Assembly: GCF_003323735.1 (NCBI RefSeq)
Contig: NZ_QOIM01000024.1
Coordinates: 62,001-126,000 of the forward strand
Direction: 5' to 3'
Source: Streptomyces reniochalinae
GTDB taxonomy: Bacteria > Actinomycetota > Actinomycetes > Streptomycetales > Streptomycetaceae
DNA: 64,000 nucleotides
Part shown: positions 32,192 through 42,032 of the stretch, piece after piece
Numbering within the stretch: the first letter of the stretch is position 1
Layout: the number at the start of each line of letters is the position of its first letter
Notes under the pieces: generated by a model
The model's database searches: none
Told to the model about the DNA's origin: nothing
The model's input: the letters and a program-made list of their open reading frames with translations, nothing else
Made by a program: the position numbers and the translations under genes

Positions 32192-35116
32192 CTATCCGCC
32201 GCCGGAGCCCGACCCCGAGTCCCCGTCCGAACCCGAGCCGGAGCCGTTCTTGCCGCCGTCGGACTGCTCGGCCTCGGAGGCGTCCTTCAACGCGTCCTCC
32301 AGCGCCTTCTGCTGCTTGCCGTACTCCTCCCAGTCGCCCTTCTCCAGGGCCTTCTGGCCGGCGTCGTACGCGCTCTGAGCGTCCTTGAGCGCCTCGTCCA
32401 CCGAGGCGTTCGGCGGATTCTCGCCCTTCTCCTTCTCCTGGTCGCCGGGCCCGGTCCGCTCCCCGCCCTCGTCTCTGTCAGGCGTGTTGAAGACCTTGTT
32501 GAGCGCCTTGTCGAGACTGTCCTCGAAGGCGACCCGCTCCCCGTAGGTGACCAGGACCTTCTGCATCCGGGGATAGTTGACACCGGCACCGCGGACGTAG
32601 ACGGGCTCCACGTACAGCAGTCCGCCCTCCAGGGGCACGGTCATCAGATTGCCGTACTCGACCTCGGAGTCGCCTCGTCTGATGCGGTTGATGATCTCGG
32701 CGATCTCAGGTTCGGAGTTGAACTTGCTCTGCACCTGCGAGGGTCCTGCGACCGTCGTGTTCGGCGGAAGTCTCAGAAGTCTGATCTTGCCGTACTCATC
32801 GCTGCGTGCGTCGGCGTCCACCGCCATGAACGCGCCGAGCGTCTCCCGCTTGTTCGGGTTGAACGTCGTCGTCAGCTGGAACTGCTGATCCTTCTGGCCC
32901 GGCATCTTCAAACTCAGGTAGTACGGCGGGACCGCGTTCCCCTTGTGCGTGGGATCGTCAGGCACCTGCCAGCGCTCCGAGCCGCTGTAGAACTGCGACG
33001 GCGACGTCACGTGGTAGGTCTGCAACAGTTCACGCTGCACCTTGAACAGGTCCTGCGGATAGCGCAGATGATCCATCAGGTCGTCGCTGATGGACGCCTT
33101 GGACTTGACCGTGCCGGGGAAGGCCTTCATCCACGTCTTGAGGACCGGGTCCTTCTTGTCCCACTCGTACAGCTTCACCTTGCCGGAGTAGGCGTCCACC
33201 GTCGCCTTGACCGAGTTGCGGATGTAGTTCACCCGGTTCTGCTGGGCGACCACCGACCGCTGCCCGTCGGTGAGCGAGTCCTCCGTCGTGTCCCCCAGCG
33301 TCGTACGCGACGAGTAGGGGTAACCGTTGGAGGTCGTGTAGGCGTCGACGATCCACTGGACACGGCCGTCGACCACCGAGGGATAGGGATCGCCGTCGAT
33401 GGTCAGCCAGGGGGCGACCGCCTCGACGCGCTCCTTGGGCGTGCGGTTGTAGAGAACCCGCGAGCCCTTACCGATCGCGCCCGAGTAGAGGATCTGCGGC
33501 TCGTTGAAGTTCACCGCGTAGGCGGCGCGGTTGACCGGGTTCGACAGGTCGACGCCGCTGTCACCCTTGTAGGTGTAGGTCTTCTCGCCCTTGTTGTCGG
33601 CGTAGTCCAGTTCCTTCTGCGGGCCGCCGACGATCGCGTACTGGCTCGTCTTCTCGCCGTAGTAGATCCGGCCCTCGTACTTGCCCTTGTCGCCCTTGGG
33701 CGGCAGGTCCTTCTCCGTGAAGTCCGGCGCGCCGTCCTTGTCCACCGAGGTGCCCTTGGCGGCGACCATGCCGTAACCGTGGGTGTACTTGAAGTGCTCG
33801 TTGATCCAGTTCTTCTCCGGGATCCCCTTGGTGTTGATCTCCCGGACGCCGACGACGGTGTCCTGCTCCTTGCCGTCCTTCTCGTAGCGGTCCACATCCA
33901 GGGTCTGCGGGAACTGGTAGTACCCGCGCACCTGCTGCTTCTGCTGGAACGTCGGCGAGACCACGTTCGGGTCCAGCAGGCGGATGCTCGCGGTGCTGTC
34001 CGCCGCGTCCCGCAGCTTGTCGTCATCCGCCTTGCTCTTGCCGTCGTACTGGCGCACCTCGGCGTCGTCGATGTCGTACGCGTCGCGCGTCGCCTCGATG
34101 TTCTTCTTGATGTACGGCGCTTCCTTGGCCTGCTCGTTCGGCGAGACCTGGAACTTTTGCACCAGCGCCGGGTAGAGCCCGCCGATCAGGATGGCCGAGA
34201 GCACCATCAGCCCGAAACCGATCACCGGCAGCTGCCAGGTGCGGCGCCAGATGGTGGCGAAGAACAGCAGCGCGCAGATGATCGCGATGATGAACAGGAT
34301 CGTCTTCGCGGGCAGGTAGGCGTTCGCGTCGACGTACTTGAGGCCCGTCCAGTTGTCCGTCGCCTTGAAGTCGCCCGACTTGACGGCCAGCCCGTACCGG
34401 TCCAGCCAGTAGGCCACCGCCTTCAGCGCGACGAAGACACCCAGCAGCACCGACAGGTGTCCGGTGGCCTGCGCCGTCGCCCGGGCCCCCGGAGTGGTGA
34501 CCCGCAGCCCGCCGTACAGGTAGTGCACCAGCGCGGCCGCAATCAGCGAGAGAATCGCCGCGGCGAAACCGAAGCTGAGCAAGAAGCGGTAGAACGGCAG
34601 ATCGAAGGCGTAGAACGAGACGTCCTTGTGGAACTGCGGGTCCTTCGTCCCGAACGCGACGCCGTTCACCCACATCAGCCAGGTACGCCACTGGCCCGCC
34701 GCCGAGGCGCCGGAGATCAGCCCGACGAGGGCCGTGATGCCCAGCAGCACCCACTTCTTGTAGGGGGCCAGGCCCATGCGGTAGCGGTCGAGGCTCTGCT
34801 GCTCCATCGACATCGCGCTGAGCGGTGGGCGCAGCCGGTGGGCCAACCAGATGTTGAATCCCACGGCGAGCGCCATCAGCAGACCGAAGACGGCGAACAT
34901 GCCGACCTTCGTCCACAGGGTCTTGGTGAAGACCGAGCTGTAGTCGACCGAGCGATACCACAGCCAGTCCGTCCAGAACCCGGAGAACATGACGAAAAGC
35001 ATCGCCAGAACGACCAGCACGCCCGCTGTCATCAACAGCGTCCGGGCACGCCGTGATGGCCGGCCCACTCTGATCCGTGGCCCGGAGGGACCCCCACCGG
35101 AGCCCCGGTCCGGCAT
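32192..35116 (-). CDS. UPF0182 family large membrane protein
   Basis: The product is about 974 residues. Seven N-terminal helices are visible ([60 protein letters not shown] and others). A large extracytoplasmic region (from about residue 290) and an acidic Gly/Ser tail ending in SGSGGG follow. UPF0182 proteins are conserved in actinobacteria and cyanobacteria with no established function. ATG 35116 (MPDRGSGGG) agrees with orthologues as I recall, but has no good ribosome site; ATG 35182 with AGGTGGG is the alternative, adding 22 residues. Confidence 0.88.
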   Translation of the reverse strand: MPDRGSGGGPSGPRIRVGRPSRRARTLLMTAGVLVVLAMLFVMFSGFWTDWLWYRSVDYSSVFTKTLWTKVGMFAVFGLLMALAVGFNIWLAHRLRPPLSAMSMEQQSLDRYRMGLAPYKKWVLLGITALVGLISGASAAGQWRTWLMWVNGVAFGTKDPQFHKDVSFYAFDLPFYRFLLSFGFAAAILSLIAAALVHYLYGGLRVTTPGARATAQATGHLSVLLGVFVALKAVAYWLDRYGLAVKSGDFKATDNWTGLKYVDANAYLPAKTILFIIAIICALLFFATIWRRTWQLPVIGFGLMVLSAILIGGLYPALVQKFQVSPNEQAKEAPYIKKNIEATRDAYDIDDAEVRQYDGKSKADDDKLRDAADSTASIRLLDPNVVSPTFQQKQQVRGYYQFPQTLDVDRYEKDGKEQDTVVGVREINTKGIPEKNWINEHFKYTHGYGMVAAKGTSVDKDGAPDFTEKDLPPKGDKGKYEGRIYYGEKTSQYAIVGGPQKELDYADNKGEKTYTYKGDSGVDLSNPVNRAAYAVNFNEPQILYSGAIGKGSRVLYNRTPKERVEAVAPWLTIDGDPYPSVVDGRVQWIVDAYTTSNGYPYSSRTTLGDTTEDSLTDGQRSVVAQQNRVNYIRNSVKATVDAYSGKVKLYEWDKKDPVLKTWMKAFPGTVKSKASISDDLMDHLRYPQDLFKVQRELLQTYHVTSPSQFYSGSERWQVPDDPTHKGNAVPPYYLSLKMPGQKDQQFQLTTTFNPNKRETLGAFMAVDADARSDEYGKIRLLRLPPNTTVAGPSQVQSKFNSEPEIAEIINRIRRGDSEVEYGNLMTVPLEGGLLYVEPVYVRGAGVNYPRMQKVLVTYGERVAFEDSLDKALNKVFNTPDRDEGGERTGPGDQEKEKGENPPNASVDEALKDAQSAYDAGQKALEKGDWEEYGKQQKALEDALKDASEAEQSDGGKNGSGSGSDGDSGSGSGGG

Positions 35117-35273
35117 CTGGAAAGCCAAGGTGCGCACCTCGAAGTTCGGCAGTGTGTGAAGCTTCAGAAGCTGGGCCCGCATCGTACGGCCCACCTAAGC
35201 AACTTACCGAGGCTTTACCCAGTTCCCGTCTCCGGGGTCCAAGTCCACCTTTCCTTCCCGGAGGCGGCACGAT

Positions 35274-35846
35274 ATGGGGATGAACAACCTCCCCCACGAG
35301 GGCACGCCCCTCGCCTCCCGCCCCCTGACCCGCGCGGTGCTGGAGCTCGACGAGTACGCGGCAGGGCTCGGCTGGGACCAGCCCGCACGGCTCTTCGCCC
35401 TGGTCGACACGGAACGACTGCGCACCGAGGAACCTGGGCTGGCCCAGCAACTCGGCATGGACGAACAGGACAAGGACGCGCCGGCCGACGCGCTCACCCC
35501 CATCGAACAGGACGAGATCCCCGCGGACGTGCCGCTGGACGAGTTCCTGGGCACCATCGCCTGGCCCGACGCCGTCGCCGGGTGTGCGCTCACGGTCGAG
35601 CGGCTGATGCTGCCGCCGTCCGCCGAGTCCGCCGTCCCCGGGGATTTGGACGACGAGGCGCTCACCCGCTGGGTAGCCGAGCACCCCGAGCGTCAGGAGG
35701 TGCGGATGACGGTGGCCGTGCTGCGCGACGGCGAGCGGGAATCGGCGCTGCGGCTGCGCGAGAAGGATGCCACCACGGAGGTGCTCACCGGTTCCGACCT
35801 GGTGCCGGGGCTCGCGGAAGCGCTGGCGGCGACGTTCGAGGAGTGA
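35274..35846 (+). CDS. PPA1309 family protein
   Basis: A 190-residue acidic cytosolic protein recognisable by LTRAVLELDEYAAGLGWDQP and PARLFALVDTERL at the N-terminus and DEFLGTIAWPDAVAGCALTV in the middle. The family is restricted to actinobacteria, function unknown. GGAGG lies 9 nt before ATG 35274; ATG 35280 is possible. It is divergent from the UPF0182 gene with a shared 157-bp promoter region, a pairing I believe is conserved in Streptomyces. Confidence 0.85.
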   Translation: MGMNNLPHEGTPLASRPLTRAVLELDEYAAGLGWDQPARLFALVDTERLRTEEPGLAQQLGMDEQDKDAPADALTPIEQDEIPADVPLDEFLGTIAWPDAVAGCALTVERLMLPPSAESAVPGDLDDEALTRWVAEHPERQEVRMTVAVLRDGERESALRLREKDATTEVLTGSDLVPGLAEALAATFEE

Positions 35847-35966
35847 CCCGCCCCGAGGTGTGCCCCGCTCCGAGGGGCCTGCCTTGGAGGGGTGGCCTGC
35901 CCGAGGGGGAGCACCTGGAAGAACGAGCTCCCCGGTGCAGCCGGGCCGTGACCGGGCGAAGCTGAC

Positions 35967-37082
35967 CTAGTGCGCCTTGCACCGGGTGAGCTCGTCCGTC
36001 TCACCCTTGCGGATCTTCTGCAAAGAGCTGAGGGCGTCGTCCATGGACGACGTCTTCACCAGGGTCAGCCCGTCCGGCCTGGCCTTGGCTGCGGTGGCGC
36101 AGTTGCCCGCGGGGGTGAGGAAGAACCGGGCGCCCTTCTTGCGGGCGGCCAGCGTCTTCATCTGGATGCCACCGATCTCGCCGACCTTCCCGGAGTCGTC
36201 GATCGTGCCGGTGCCGGCCACGAACCTCCCCCCGGTGAGGTCGGTGGGCGTGAGTTTGTCGACGATGCCCAGGGCGAACATCAGCCCTGCGCTGGGGCCG
36301 CCGATGTCGGCGAGCTTGATGTCGATCTCGAACGGGAAGCTGTGCGACAGCATGGTGGTGATGCCGACCCGGGCGGTGCTCTCGCCCTTCGTCTTGCCGG
36401 TACGCACCGTGACCTTCCCGGCGTCCTTGGACGACGGCTTCTTGCCCTTCTTCTGGGCGGCCTTCACCTGGGCGGCCGGAATCACGGTGAAGGAGACGTT
36501 GTCCCTGGGCTTGTGCCCGCGCACCACGAGTCCGACCTGCTCCGGCTTGGAGACCGGCTTGCCGTCCACCGCCGTGATGACGTCCCCCGCGTGCAGCCGC
36601 TTGTGGGCGGGAGCGCCCTTCTCGACGGCGCCGACGGCGACGTAGGAGCTGACCGGGACGTCGAGCTCCTTGAGGGCCGCGACCTTGGCGCTCTCCTGGG
36701 ACGCGGTGAACTCCTCGGCGTTCTCCTGGTCGACCTCCTCGGCCGACTTGTCCTCCGGATAGAGCGTCTTGTGCGGTACGACCAGGCTGTCGTCGCTCAG
36801 CCAGCCGGAGAGGGCGCCCAGAAGCGTCATGCGGTACTCGGAGCCGGTGACACGGACGGTCGTCATGTTCAGATGGCCCGAGGTGTCGTACTTCTTCGGA
36901 TCGCCCTTCTCGCCGGGCTTGTCCTTGATGTTCAGCACGGGATCGCCGCCGTGCACACCCAGCGTGTTCACCGTCGGGCCGGGGGACATCTCCGCGTACG
37001 GCACCTGGATGAGCACTCCGGCGCAGAGCATCGCTATGAGCAGCAGCGTGGAGGCGAGCAGGGTCGCGGTGCGGCGAGGCAT
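35967..37082 (-). CDS. PDZ and Lon-type (S16) protease domain protein, YlbL-like
   Basis: The product has 371 residues. One N-terminal membrane anchor (ATLLASTLLLIAMLCAGVLI) is followed by an extracytoplasmic part. A PDZ domain covers the middle (AHKRLHAGDVITAVDGKPVS), then the S16 protease region with the nucleophile in GGPSAGLMFALGIVDKL and the catalytic Lys in GGIQMKTLAARKKGARFF. Such membrane-anchored Ser-Lys proteases act in cell-envelope quality control. ATG 37082 starts the anchor; upstream in-frame codons are not conserved. Confidence 0.9.
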   Translation of the reverse strand: MPRRTATLLASTLLLIAMLCAGVLIQVPYAEMSPGPTVNTLGVHGGDPVLNIKDKPGEKGDPKKYDTSGHLNMTTVRVTGSEYRMTLLGALSGWLSDDSLVVPHKTLYPEDKSAEEVDQENAEEFTASQESAKVAALKELDVPVSSYVAVGAVEKGAPAHKRLHAGDVITAVDGKPVSKPEQVGLVVRGHKPRDNVSFTVIPAAQVKAAQKKGKKPSSKDAGKVTVRTGKTKGESTARVGITTMLSHSFPFEIDIKLADIGGPSAGLMFALGIVDKLTPTDLTGGRFVAGTGTIDDSGKVGEIGGIQMKTLAARKKGARFFLTPAGNCATAAKARPDGLTLVKTSSMDDALSSLQKIRKGETDELTRCKAH

Positions 37083-37107
37083 GGCACGACAGTACGGGAC
37101 GGGTCTG

Positions 37108-37458
37108 TCACCCGGCGCCCCGGGCCGGTCCGTCCGGGGACGGGTGGCCGACCGCTCCGGCGGAGGCCAACTCGGCCGCCGCCGGGCCCCGCGAGGCCCG
37201 CTCCTGGGTCTGTGCGACCGCGGCACCGGGACCGTGGTGCGCGTCCTCGACGCCGGAGAACTGCCCGTCCGGGGCCTCCGGCCGCCGACAGGCGGCACCG
37301 TCCGTTCCTGACCGTTCCATGGCGGCGCGGAAGCGCTCGTACCCCGCGACTCCCACGGCGTCCGGTGTCTTGGTGCGGCGCCTTCCGGCCCAGCTTCCCC
37401 ACAGGCTGGCGGCGGCAGCGGCGACGACCGGAATCAGCAACCAGGCGAGAGCCGCCAT
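37108..37458 (-). CDS. Small membrane-anchored hypothetical protein
   Basis: A 116-residue protein with one N-terminal helix (MAALAWLLIPVVAAAAASLW) followed by WGSWAGRRR, a conserved-looking AGYERFRAAMERS segment and a disordered Ala/Gly/Pro tail. ATG 37458 has GGGAGG 5 nt upstream. It is 25 bp upstream of the PDZ-protease gene on the same strand, so the two are probably co-transcribed. Function unknown; it is a recurrent Streptomyces hypothetical. Confidence 0.75.
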   Translation of the reverse strand: MAALAWLLIPVVAAAAASLWGSWAGRRRTKTPDAVGVAGYERFRAAMERSGTDGAACRRPEAPDGQFSGVEDAHHGPGAAVAQTQERASRGPAAAELASAGAVGHPSPDGPARGAG

Positions 37459-37787
37459 CGGAACCTCCCGACCCCTCGTACGCGCCTTGTTCCGGGCACA
37501 CGACCCGGCGGCCGGCAGACCGGCCGATGAGCAGATTAACCGTCGGTTCCTCAACGGTCCGGCCCCGGGACCGGTTACGCAACCGGAGCCGCCCGCGGGC
37601 CATCGGGGCGCCCGGATCCACCGAACGGGCCCGGCCGGGCACCCGACGGGGGGACCGCGGCCAGGGCCCGAAGCCGACAGGGCCCGAAGGGGGACGGGCC
37701 GGGACCCCGGGAGGGGGCGGGCAGGGGCGCCGGGGGCCAGGAAGATGGCCCGCGAGGTCCCGGCGCATGTCCCGGCCCCGGCAGGGG
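37459..37787. other. 329-bp gap between small membrane gene and moaE
   Basis: No gene is supported. There is an AT-richer patch (37533-37555, GCAGATTAACCGTCGG-like) that could hold the promoter of the small gene, a CCGGTT-ACGC-AACCGG inverted repeat at 37571-37586, and GGGCCCGAAG repeated near 37662 and 37681 in the tail after moaE. Confidence 0.6.
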
Positions 37788-38282
37788 TCAGGCGCCGACC
37801 CACTCCTCGGTGCCGTCGGAGAACGTCTGGTGCTTCCAGATCGGCACTTCGTGCTTGAGATCGTCGATGAGCTTGCGGCAGGCGTCGAACGCCTCGGCCC
37901 GGTGCGGGCAGGAGACCGCCACCACCACGGCCAGATCCCCCACCACCAGGTCGCCTACCCGGTGCAGGGCTGCCAGGGCGCGCACGGGATGGTCGGCCAC
38001 GACCTTCTCCGCGACACGGCGCAGCTCGGCCTCGGCGCTGGGATGCGAGGAATAGCCCAGACGGGCGACATCGCTCCCGCCGTCGTGATCGCGGACGGTG
38101 CCGACGAAGAGCGCCGTCCCACCCGCCGCGCGGTCACCGACCGCGGCGAAGACCTCGTCCACGGACAGTGGTGTCTCGCGGACCCCCAGCAGCCGGATGG
38201 GGTCCTCGGCGCCCCGCTCGCCGGGGTGGTCGGGGTACTTCCCCCGGGCGCCGCTGCCGGCCGCGTCGTACGTCTGTGCCAT
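37788..38282 (-). CDS. moaE: Molybdopterin synthase catalytic subunit MoaE
   Basis: A 164-residue large subunit of molybdopterin synthase, which transfers sulfur from MoaD to precursor Z. Typical segments are LSVDEVFAAVGDRAAGGTAL, FVGTVRDHDGG, LAVVVAVSCPHRAEAFDACR and the catalytic-Lys end VPIWKHQTFSDGTEEWVGA. The first 25 residues are variable. ATG 38282 or 38291 may start it. No moaD or other moa gene is in the window, so its partner is encoded elsewhere. Confidence 0.92.
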   Translation of the reverse strand: MAQTYDAAGSGARGKYPDHPGERGAEDPIRLLGVRETPLSVDEVFAAVGDRAAGGTALFVGTVRDHDGGSDVARLGYSSHPSAEAELRRVAEKVVADHPVRALAALHRVGDLVVGDLAVVVAVSCPHRAEAFDACRKLIDDLKHEVPIWKHQTFSDGTEEWVGA

Positions 38283-38382
38283 GCCGGTCATGCTGCCCTA
38301 CCCGCCGTCGATCCGGAACACCCGACCTCCCGCGCGCGGCGGCCGTCGGCGCACCCGGGTCGCCTCGCCGACGACGCGAGGG

Positions 38383-38499
38383 ACGTACCAAAGCGCACCG
38401 CCCCACGGCGCTTCCCGTGGCATACCGAAGCGCACTGCCCCACGGCGCTCCCCCGTGGGTCCGTTCGGGAACGCACCGCCCACGGCGCTTCCCCGTGGG
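38383..38499. repeat. Three ~39-bp tandem repeats with internal hairpins
   Basis: Units start near 38383, 38422 and 38461 and share the core GCGCACCGCCCCACGGCGCTTC followed by CCGTGGG, with a few substitutions. Within each, CCCACGG and CCGTGGG pair around a short loop. A fourth degenerate echo (CCCACGGCGCTTGCGC) overlaps the 3' end of the SDR gene at 38566. The array lies between the SDR gene and moaE, which run in the same direction. Confidence 0.75.
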
Positions 38500-38559
38500 A
38501 CGTACCGCCCGGCCACGGGTCGCCGCGTTGCCCGCGAGACGGACGTACCGCCGCTCCGC

Positions 38560-39660
38560 TCACAGCCCACGGCGCTTGCGCGCCCTGCGCACCAAAGCCG
38601 CGGTGCCGATCAGGGCCACCGTGGCACCGGCCGCGCCGGCCGCCGTGGCCGCCTCCGTGCGGCCGAGGCGCCGCCCCGCGACCGTGTGCCTGCCCGCCAC
38701 CTCGTCCAGGAGCTCGGCGAGCACGTCCTCGTTCGTCCACCGGGGCCGCCAGCCCGCGTCGTGGAGCCTGCTGCCGCTGACGACCCAGGGATACATGGTG
38801 TAGGCGAGGTCGGCCGCCGGGGAGGGGGTCAGACCGAGCCGGTGCAGCCGGGATGCGGCCCCCAGGGCGACGCTGGAAGGCAGCTCCATGCGACGCATCC
38901 CCGTCAGCTGCTCGATCTCCTCCTGCTCCAGCCAGCCGTCGCAGCCGACCGCGACCTCGCCCTCGACCCTCTCCAGCGCGGCGTACTCGAGCGCGGTGAC
39001 CAGGTCGTCGACGTGGCAGAACTGCCAGCAGGGCCGGGATCCGGCGACCACCAGCAGCCGCGGCGACTCGAAGTGCCGGGTCAGTGTGGTGTCCGTACCC
39101 GCGCCCACCAGCACCGCGGGGCGCACCACGGTGACGTTGAGCCCCGGGTGGGCGCGGGGAGCGCGCCTGGCCAGCCGTTCGATCTCCAGCAGGTCGCCCA
39201 CACCGGTGGCGTCGGCCGTCGCCCTCAGCTCCGCCTCTTCCGACAGCGGTACGTCGTTGTCCTGGAGCGCTCCGTAGACCATCGCCGAGGTGCACAGGAC
39301 GACGCGACGGACGCCCGCCGCCGCGGCCGCGGTCAGCACCGTCTGGGTGCCGCGCACGTTGTAGGCGGTACGGGCGGCCGGATCCGTCTCCAGGCCGAGA
39401 TCGAGCGCGAGGTGGACGACGACGTCCACCGGGTCGCCGTCCCCGCGCAGCCGGTCGGCGATCGCCGGATCGCGCACGTCCAGCGTGTGCCACTGGGCCT
39501 CGCTCACCTCGCCCCGCCTCTCGTCGAGGGCGATAACCTGCTTGATCTCCTCGGAGGCCGCGAGCCGCTCGGTGAGCAGCGCGCCGACCCCCGCGGCGGC
39601 GCCGGTGACGGCGACGGTCGGGGTTCGCGCTGCGCGAACGTGGGACTCGGAGGAACTCAC
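38560..39660 (-). CDS. NAD-dependent epimerase/dehydratase-like (extended SDR) protein
   Basis: A 366-residue Rossmann protein: AVTGAAAGVGALLTERLA (GxxGxxG-type), DVRDPAIADRL, VVHLALDLG, NVRGTQTVLTAAAAAGVRRV and VVLCTSAMVYG. The usual catalytic YxxxK is not evident after the VYG element, so it may be non-catalytic or use another residue. The C-terminus ends with a membrane helix (TAAGAAGATVALIGTAALV) and basic residues (RRARKRRGL), implying membrane tethering. GTG 39660 follows GGAGA by 6-8 nt. Confidence 0.82.
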   Translation of the reverse strand: MSSSESHVRAARTPTVAVTGAAAGVGALLTERLAASEEIKQVIALDERRGEVSEAQWHTLDVRDPAIADRLRGDGDPVDVVVHLALDLGLETDPAARTAYNVRGTQTVLTAAAAAGVRRVVLCTSAMVYGALQDNDVPLSEEAELRATADATGVGDLLEIERLARRAPRAHPGLNVTVVRPAVLVGAGTDTTLTRHFESPRLLVVAGSRPCWQFCHVDDLVTALEYAALERVEGEVAVGCDGWLEQEEIEQLTGMRRMELPSSVALGAASRLHRLGLTPSPAADLAYTMYPWVVSGSRLHDAGWRPRWTNEDVLAELLDEVAGRHTVAGRRLGRTEAATAAGAAGATVALIGTAALVRRARKRRGL

Positions 39661-39826
39661 CGGGCGTCTCCAGTGGTTGTTTCTGGTACGAGGTGCGCAG
39701 GCTCCATCCTGCCTGACTGGTGTCTAGGCTGGGGGCAGAGCTCGCAGATCGCACCCAGGACATGCGCGACACGCAGACCGTCCCGGAACCACAAGACCGT
39801 CCGACGAGACAGAGCCGAGGAAACCC

Positions 39827-41377
39827 GTGAGTGACACCCCATTCGGATTCGGCGTACCTCCCGAGGAGCCCGAGGACGGGGACGACGGCAAGAAGAAGCC
39901 GGAGGGCGGCCAGCAGCCGGGCGGCGGCACGCCCAACCCGTTCGGTTTCGGCGGCGGCCCCGGCTCCGGCGGAGCCGACAACCCGCTCGCTGCGATGTTC
40001 GGCTCGCTGGGCGGCGGCCAGCAGGGCCAGTTCGACCCGAGCGACCTGGGAGCGGCGTTCCAGAAGCTGGGCCAGATGCTCTCCTACGAGGGCGGCCCCG
40101 TGAACTGGGACATGGCCAAGGACATCGCCCGCCAGACCGTCGCCGCGGGCGCGCAGGACGGCTCGAAGGACTCCTCCGTCGGCCCGCAGGACCGCGCGGC
40201 CGTCGAGGAGGCGGTGCGCCTGGCCGACCTGTGGCTGGACGGCGTCACCTCGCTGCCGTCCGGCTCCGGCACGGCGGTCGCCTGGAGCCGCGCCGAGTGG
40301 GTCGAATCCACCCTCCCGGTCTGGAAGGACCTGGTCGACCCGGTCGCCGAGCGCGTCGGCGCCGCCATGGGCAGCGTGCTGCCCGAGGAGATGCAGGCCA
40401 TGGCCGGACCGCTGCTCGGTATGATGCGCTCCATGGGCGGCGCCATGTTCGGCACCCAGATCGGGCAGGCCCTGGGCGTGCTCGCAGGTGAGGTCGTCGG
40501 CTCCACCGACGTCGGCCTCCCTCTGGGCCCGGCGGGCAAGGCCGCCCTGCTGCCGGTCAACATCGAGGCCCTCGGCAAGGGGCTGGGCATCCCGCAGGAG
40601 GAGGTGCGGCTCTACCTCGCGCTGCGGGAGGCAGCCCACCAGCGGCTGTTCGCCCACGTGCCGTGGCTGCGCTCGCACCTCTTCGGCGCCGTGGAGGGGT
40701 ACGCGCGGGGTATCAAGGTGGACACGGCCAAGCTCGAGGACGTCGTCGGCCAGCTCGACCCGCAGCGCCCCGAGGAGCTTCAGGAGGCACTGCAACAGGG
40801 CATGTTCCAGCCCGAGGACAGCCCCGAGCAGAAGGCCGCGCTCGCCCGGCTGGAGACCGCGCTGGCGCTCGTGGAGGGCTGGGTGGACGCGGTCGTGCAC
40901 GCGGCCGCCGAACCGCACCTTCCGTCGGCCTCGGCCCTACGCGAGACACTGCGCAGGCGGCGCGCCTCCGGCGGCCCGGCGGAGCAGACGTTCGCCACGC
41001 TGATCGGCCTGGAGCTGCGCCCCCGGCGGCTGCGCGACGCCTCCCGACTGTGGGCCTCGCTTGCCGACGCGCGCGGCTCCGAGGGGCGCGACGCCCTGTG
41101 GGAGCACCCGGACATGCTGCCCACCGCGGCCGACCTGGACGACCCGGACGCCTTCGTGCACCGCGAGCAGCCGGACTTCTCCGAGCTCGACCGCATCCTG
41201 GGCGCCGCCGCCGCGGGGACCGGCACTGCCGGCACGGACACCGCGGAAGGCGGCTCCGACACGGCGGAAGAGGGCAAGGGCCCGCGCCGTGGTGAGGCGG
41301 ACGGCAAGGACGCGGGCGACTCGCAGGGCGACTCGGGGCGCGGCTCCGAGGGCGGAGAGGACGAGGGCAAGCGGTGA
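39827..41377 (+). CDS. Zinc-dependent metalloprotease-like protein, DUF2342 family
   Basis: A 516-residue protein. A Gly/Pro-rich N-terminus precedes the DUF2342 core (YEGGPVNWDMAKDIARQTVA, WSRAEWVESTLPVWKDLVDP, LPLGPAGKAALLPVNIEALG). The putative metal motif is in LYLALREAAHQRLFAHVPWL (E-A-A-H, a non-canonical HExxH-like arrangement). The C-terminus is a long acidic Gly/Asp tail. The family was noted as F420-associated, but activity is unproven. GTG overlaps the following NUDIX gene by GTGA. Confidence 0.82.
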   Translation: MSDTPFGFGVPPEEPEDGDDGKKKPEGGQQPGGGTPNPFGFGGGPGSGGADNPLAAMFGSLGGGQQGQFDPSDLGAAFQKLGQMLSYEGGPVNWDMAKDIARQTVAAGAQDGSKDSSVGPQDRAAVEEAVRLADLWLDGVTSLPSGSGTAVAWSRAEWVESTLPVWKDLVDPVAERVGAAMGSVLPEEMQAMAGPLLGMMRSMGGAMFGTQIGQALGVLAGEVVGSTDVGLPLGPAGKAALLPVNIEALGKGLGIPQEEVRLYLALREAAHQRLFAHVPWLRSHLFGAVEGYARGIKVDTAKLEDVVGQLDPQRPEELQEALQQGMFQPEDSPEQKAALARLETALALVEGWVDAVVHAAAEPHLPSASALRETLRRRRASGGPAEQTFATLIGLELRPRRLRDASRLWASLADARGSEGRDALWEHPDMLPTAADLDDPDAFVHREQPDFSELDRILGAAAAGTGTAGTDTAEGGSDTAEEGKGPRRGEADGKDAGDSQGDSGRGSEGGEDEGKR

Positions 41378-41952
41378 GCACGGCGCCGGACGCTCTTTGC
41401 GCTGACGCGGAGCGGGTGCTGACCAGGTGGCGCGGCCCTGACGGTGACAGCGAGCAGGAGCAGCTGCGCCAGGACTACCTCCGCCACCTGGCCGCGCACC
41501 CGGACGGCATGTGGAAGGCGTGCTCCGCCGGGCACCTGACGGCCAGCGCCCTGGTCGTCGACCCGGAGGGCGGCAGAGTGCTGCTGACCCTGCACCGCAA
41601 GCTGCGCATGTGGCTCCAGATGGGCGGCCACTGCGAACCCGAAGACGCCACCGTGGCCGACGCCGCACTGCGGGAGGCCACGGAGGAGTCCGGGATCACG
41701 GGCCTGACGCTGCTGCCCGGCGGCCCCGTCAGACTCGACAGACACCACACCCCGTGCGCGTGGCACCTGGACGTCCAGTACGCGGCGCTCGCCCCCGCGG
41801 GAGCCGTGGAGTCGATCAGTGACGAGTCGCTGGAGCTTCGCTGGGTCGGCCTCGACGAGGTCGCCGAAGTGGCCGACGAGTCCGTGGTGCGGCTCGCCCG
41901 GCAGACGGCCAGGGCCCTGCGCTCCGCCCACCAGCCGGACCCGCACGTGTGA
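41374..41952 (+). CDS. NUDIX hydrolase
   Basis: A 192-residue protein with a NUDIX box GGHCEPEDATVADAALREAT followed by EESGI, matching GX5EX7REUXEEXGU, and the preceding LLTLHRKLRMWLQM strand. It hydrolyses a nucleoside-diphosphate-linked substrate; specificity is unknown. Translation is coupled to the metalloprotease gene by a 4-bp GTGA overlap, suggesting a functional pair. Confidence 0.9.
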   Translation: MSTAPDALCADAERVLTRWRGPDGDSEQEQLRQDYLRHLAAHPDGMWKACSAGHLTASALVVDPEGGRVLLTLHRKLRMWLQMGGHCEPEDATVADAALREATEESGITGLTLLPGGPVRLDRHHTPCAWHLDVQYAALAPAGAVESISDESLELRWVGLDEVAEVADESVVRLARQTARALRSAHQPDPHV

Positions 41953-42032
41953 GACGGGGAGCAGCCGGGTGACGAGCCGGCTGCCAGAGCCGAAGCGCGC
42001 CTCGCCTGGCTCCACCCACCGCGTCGGACCGG

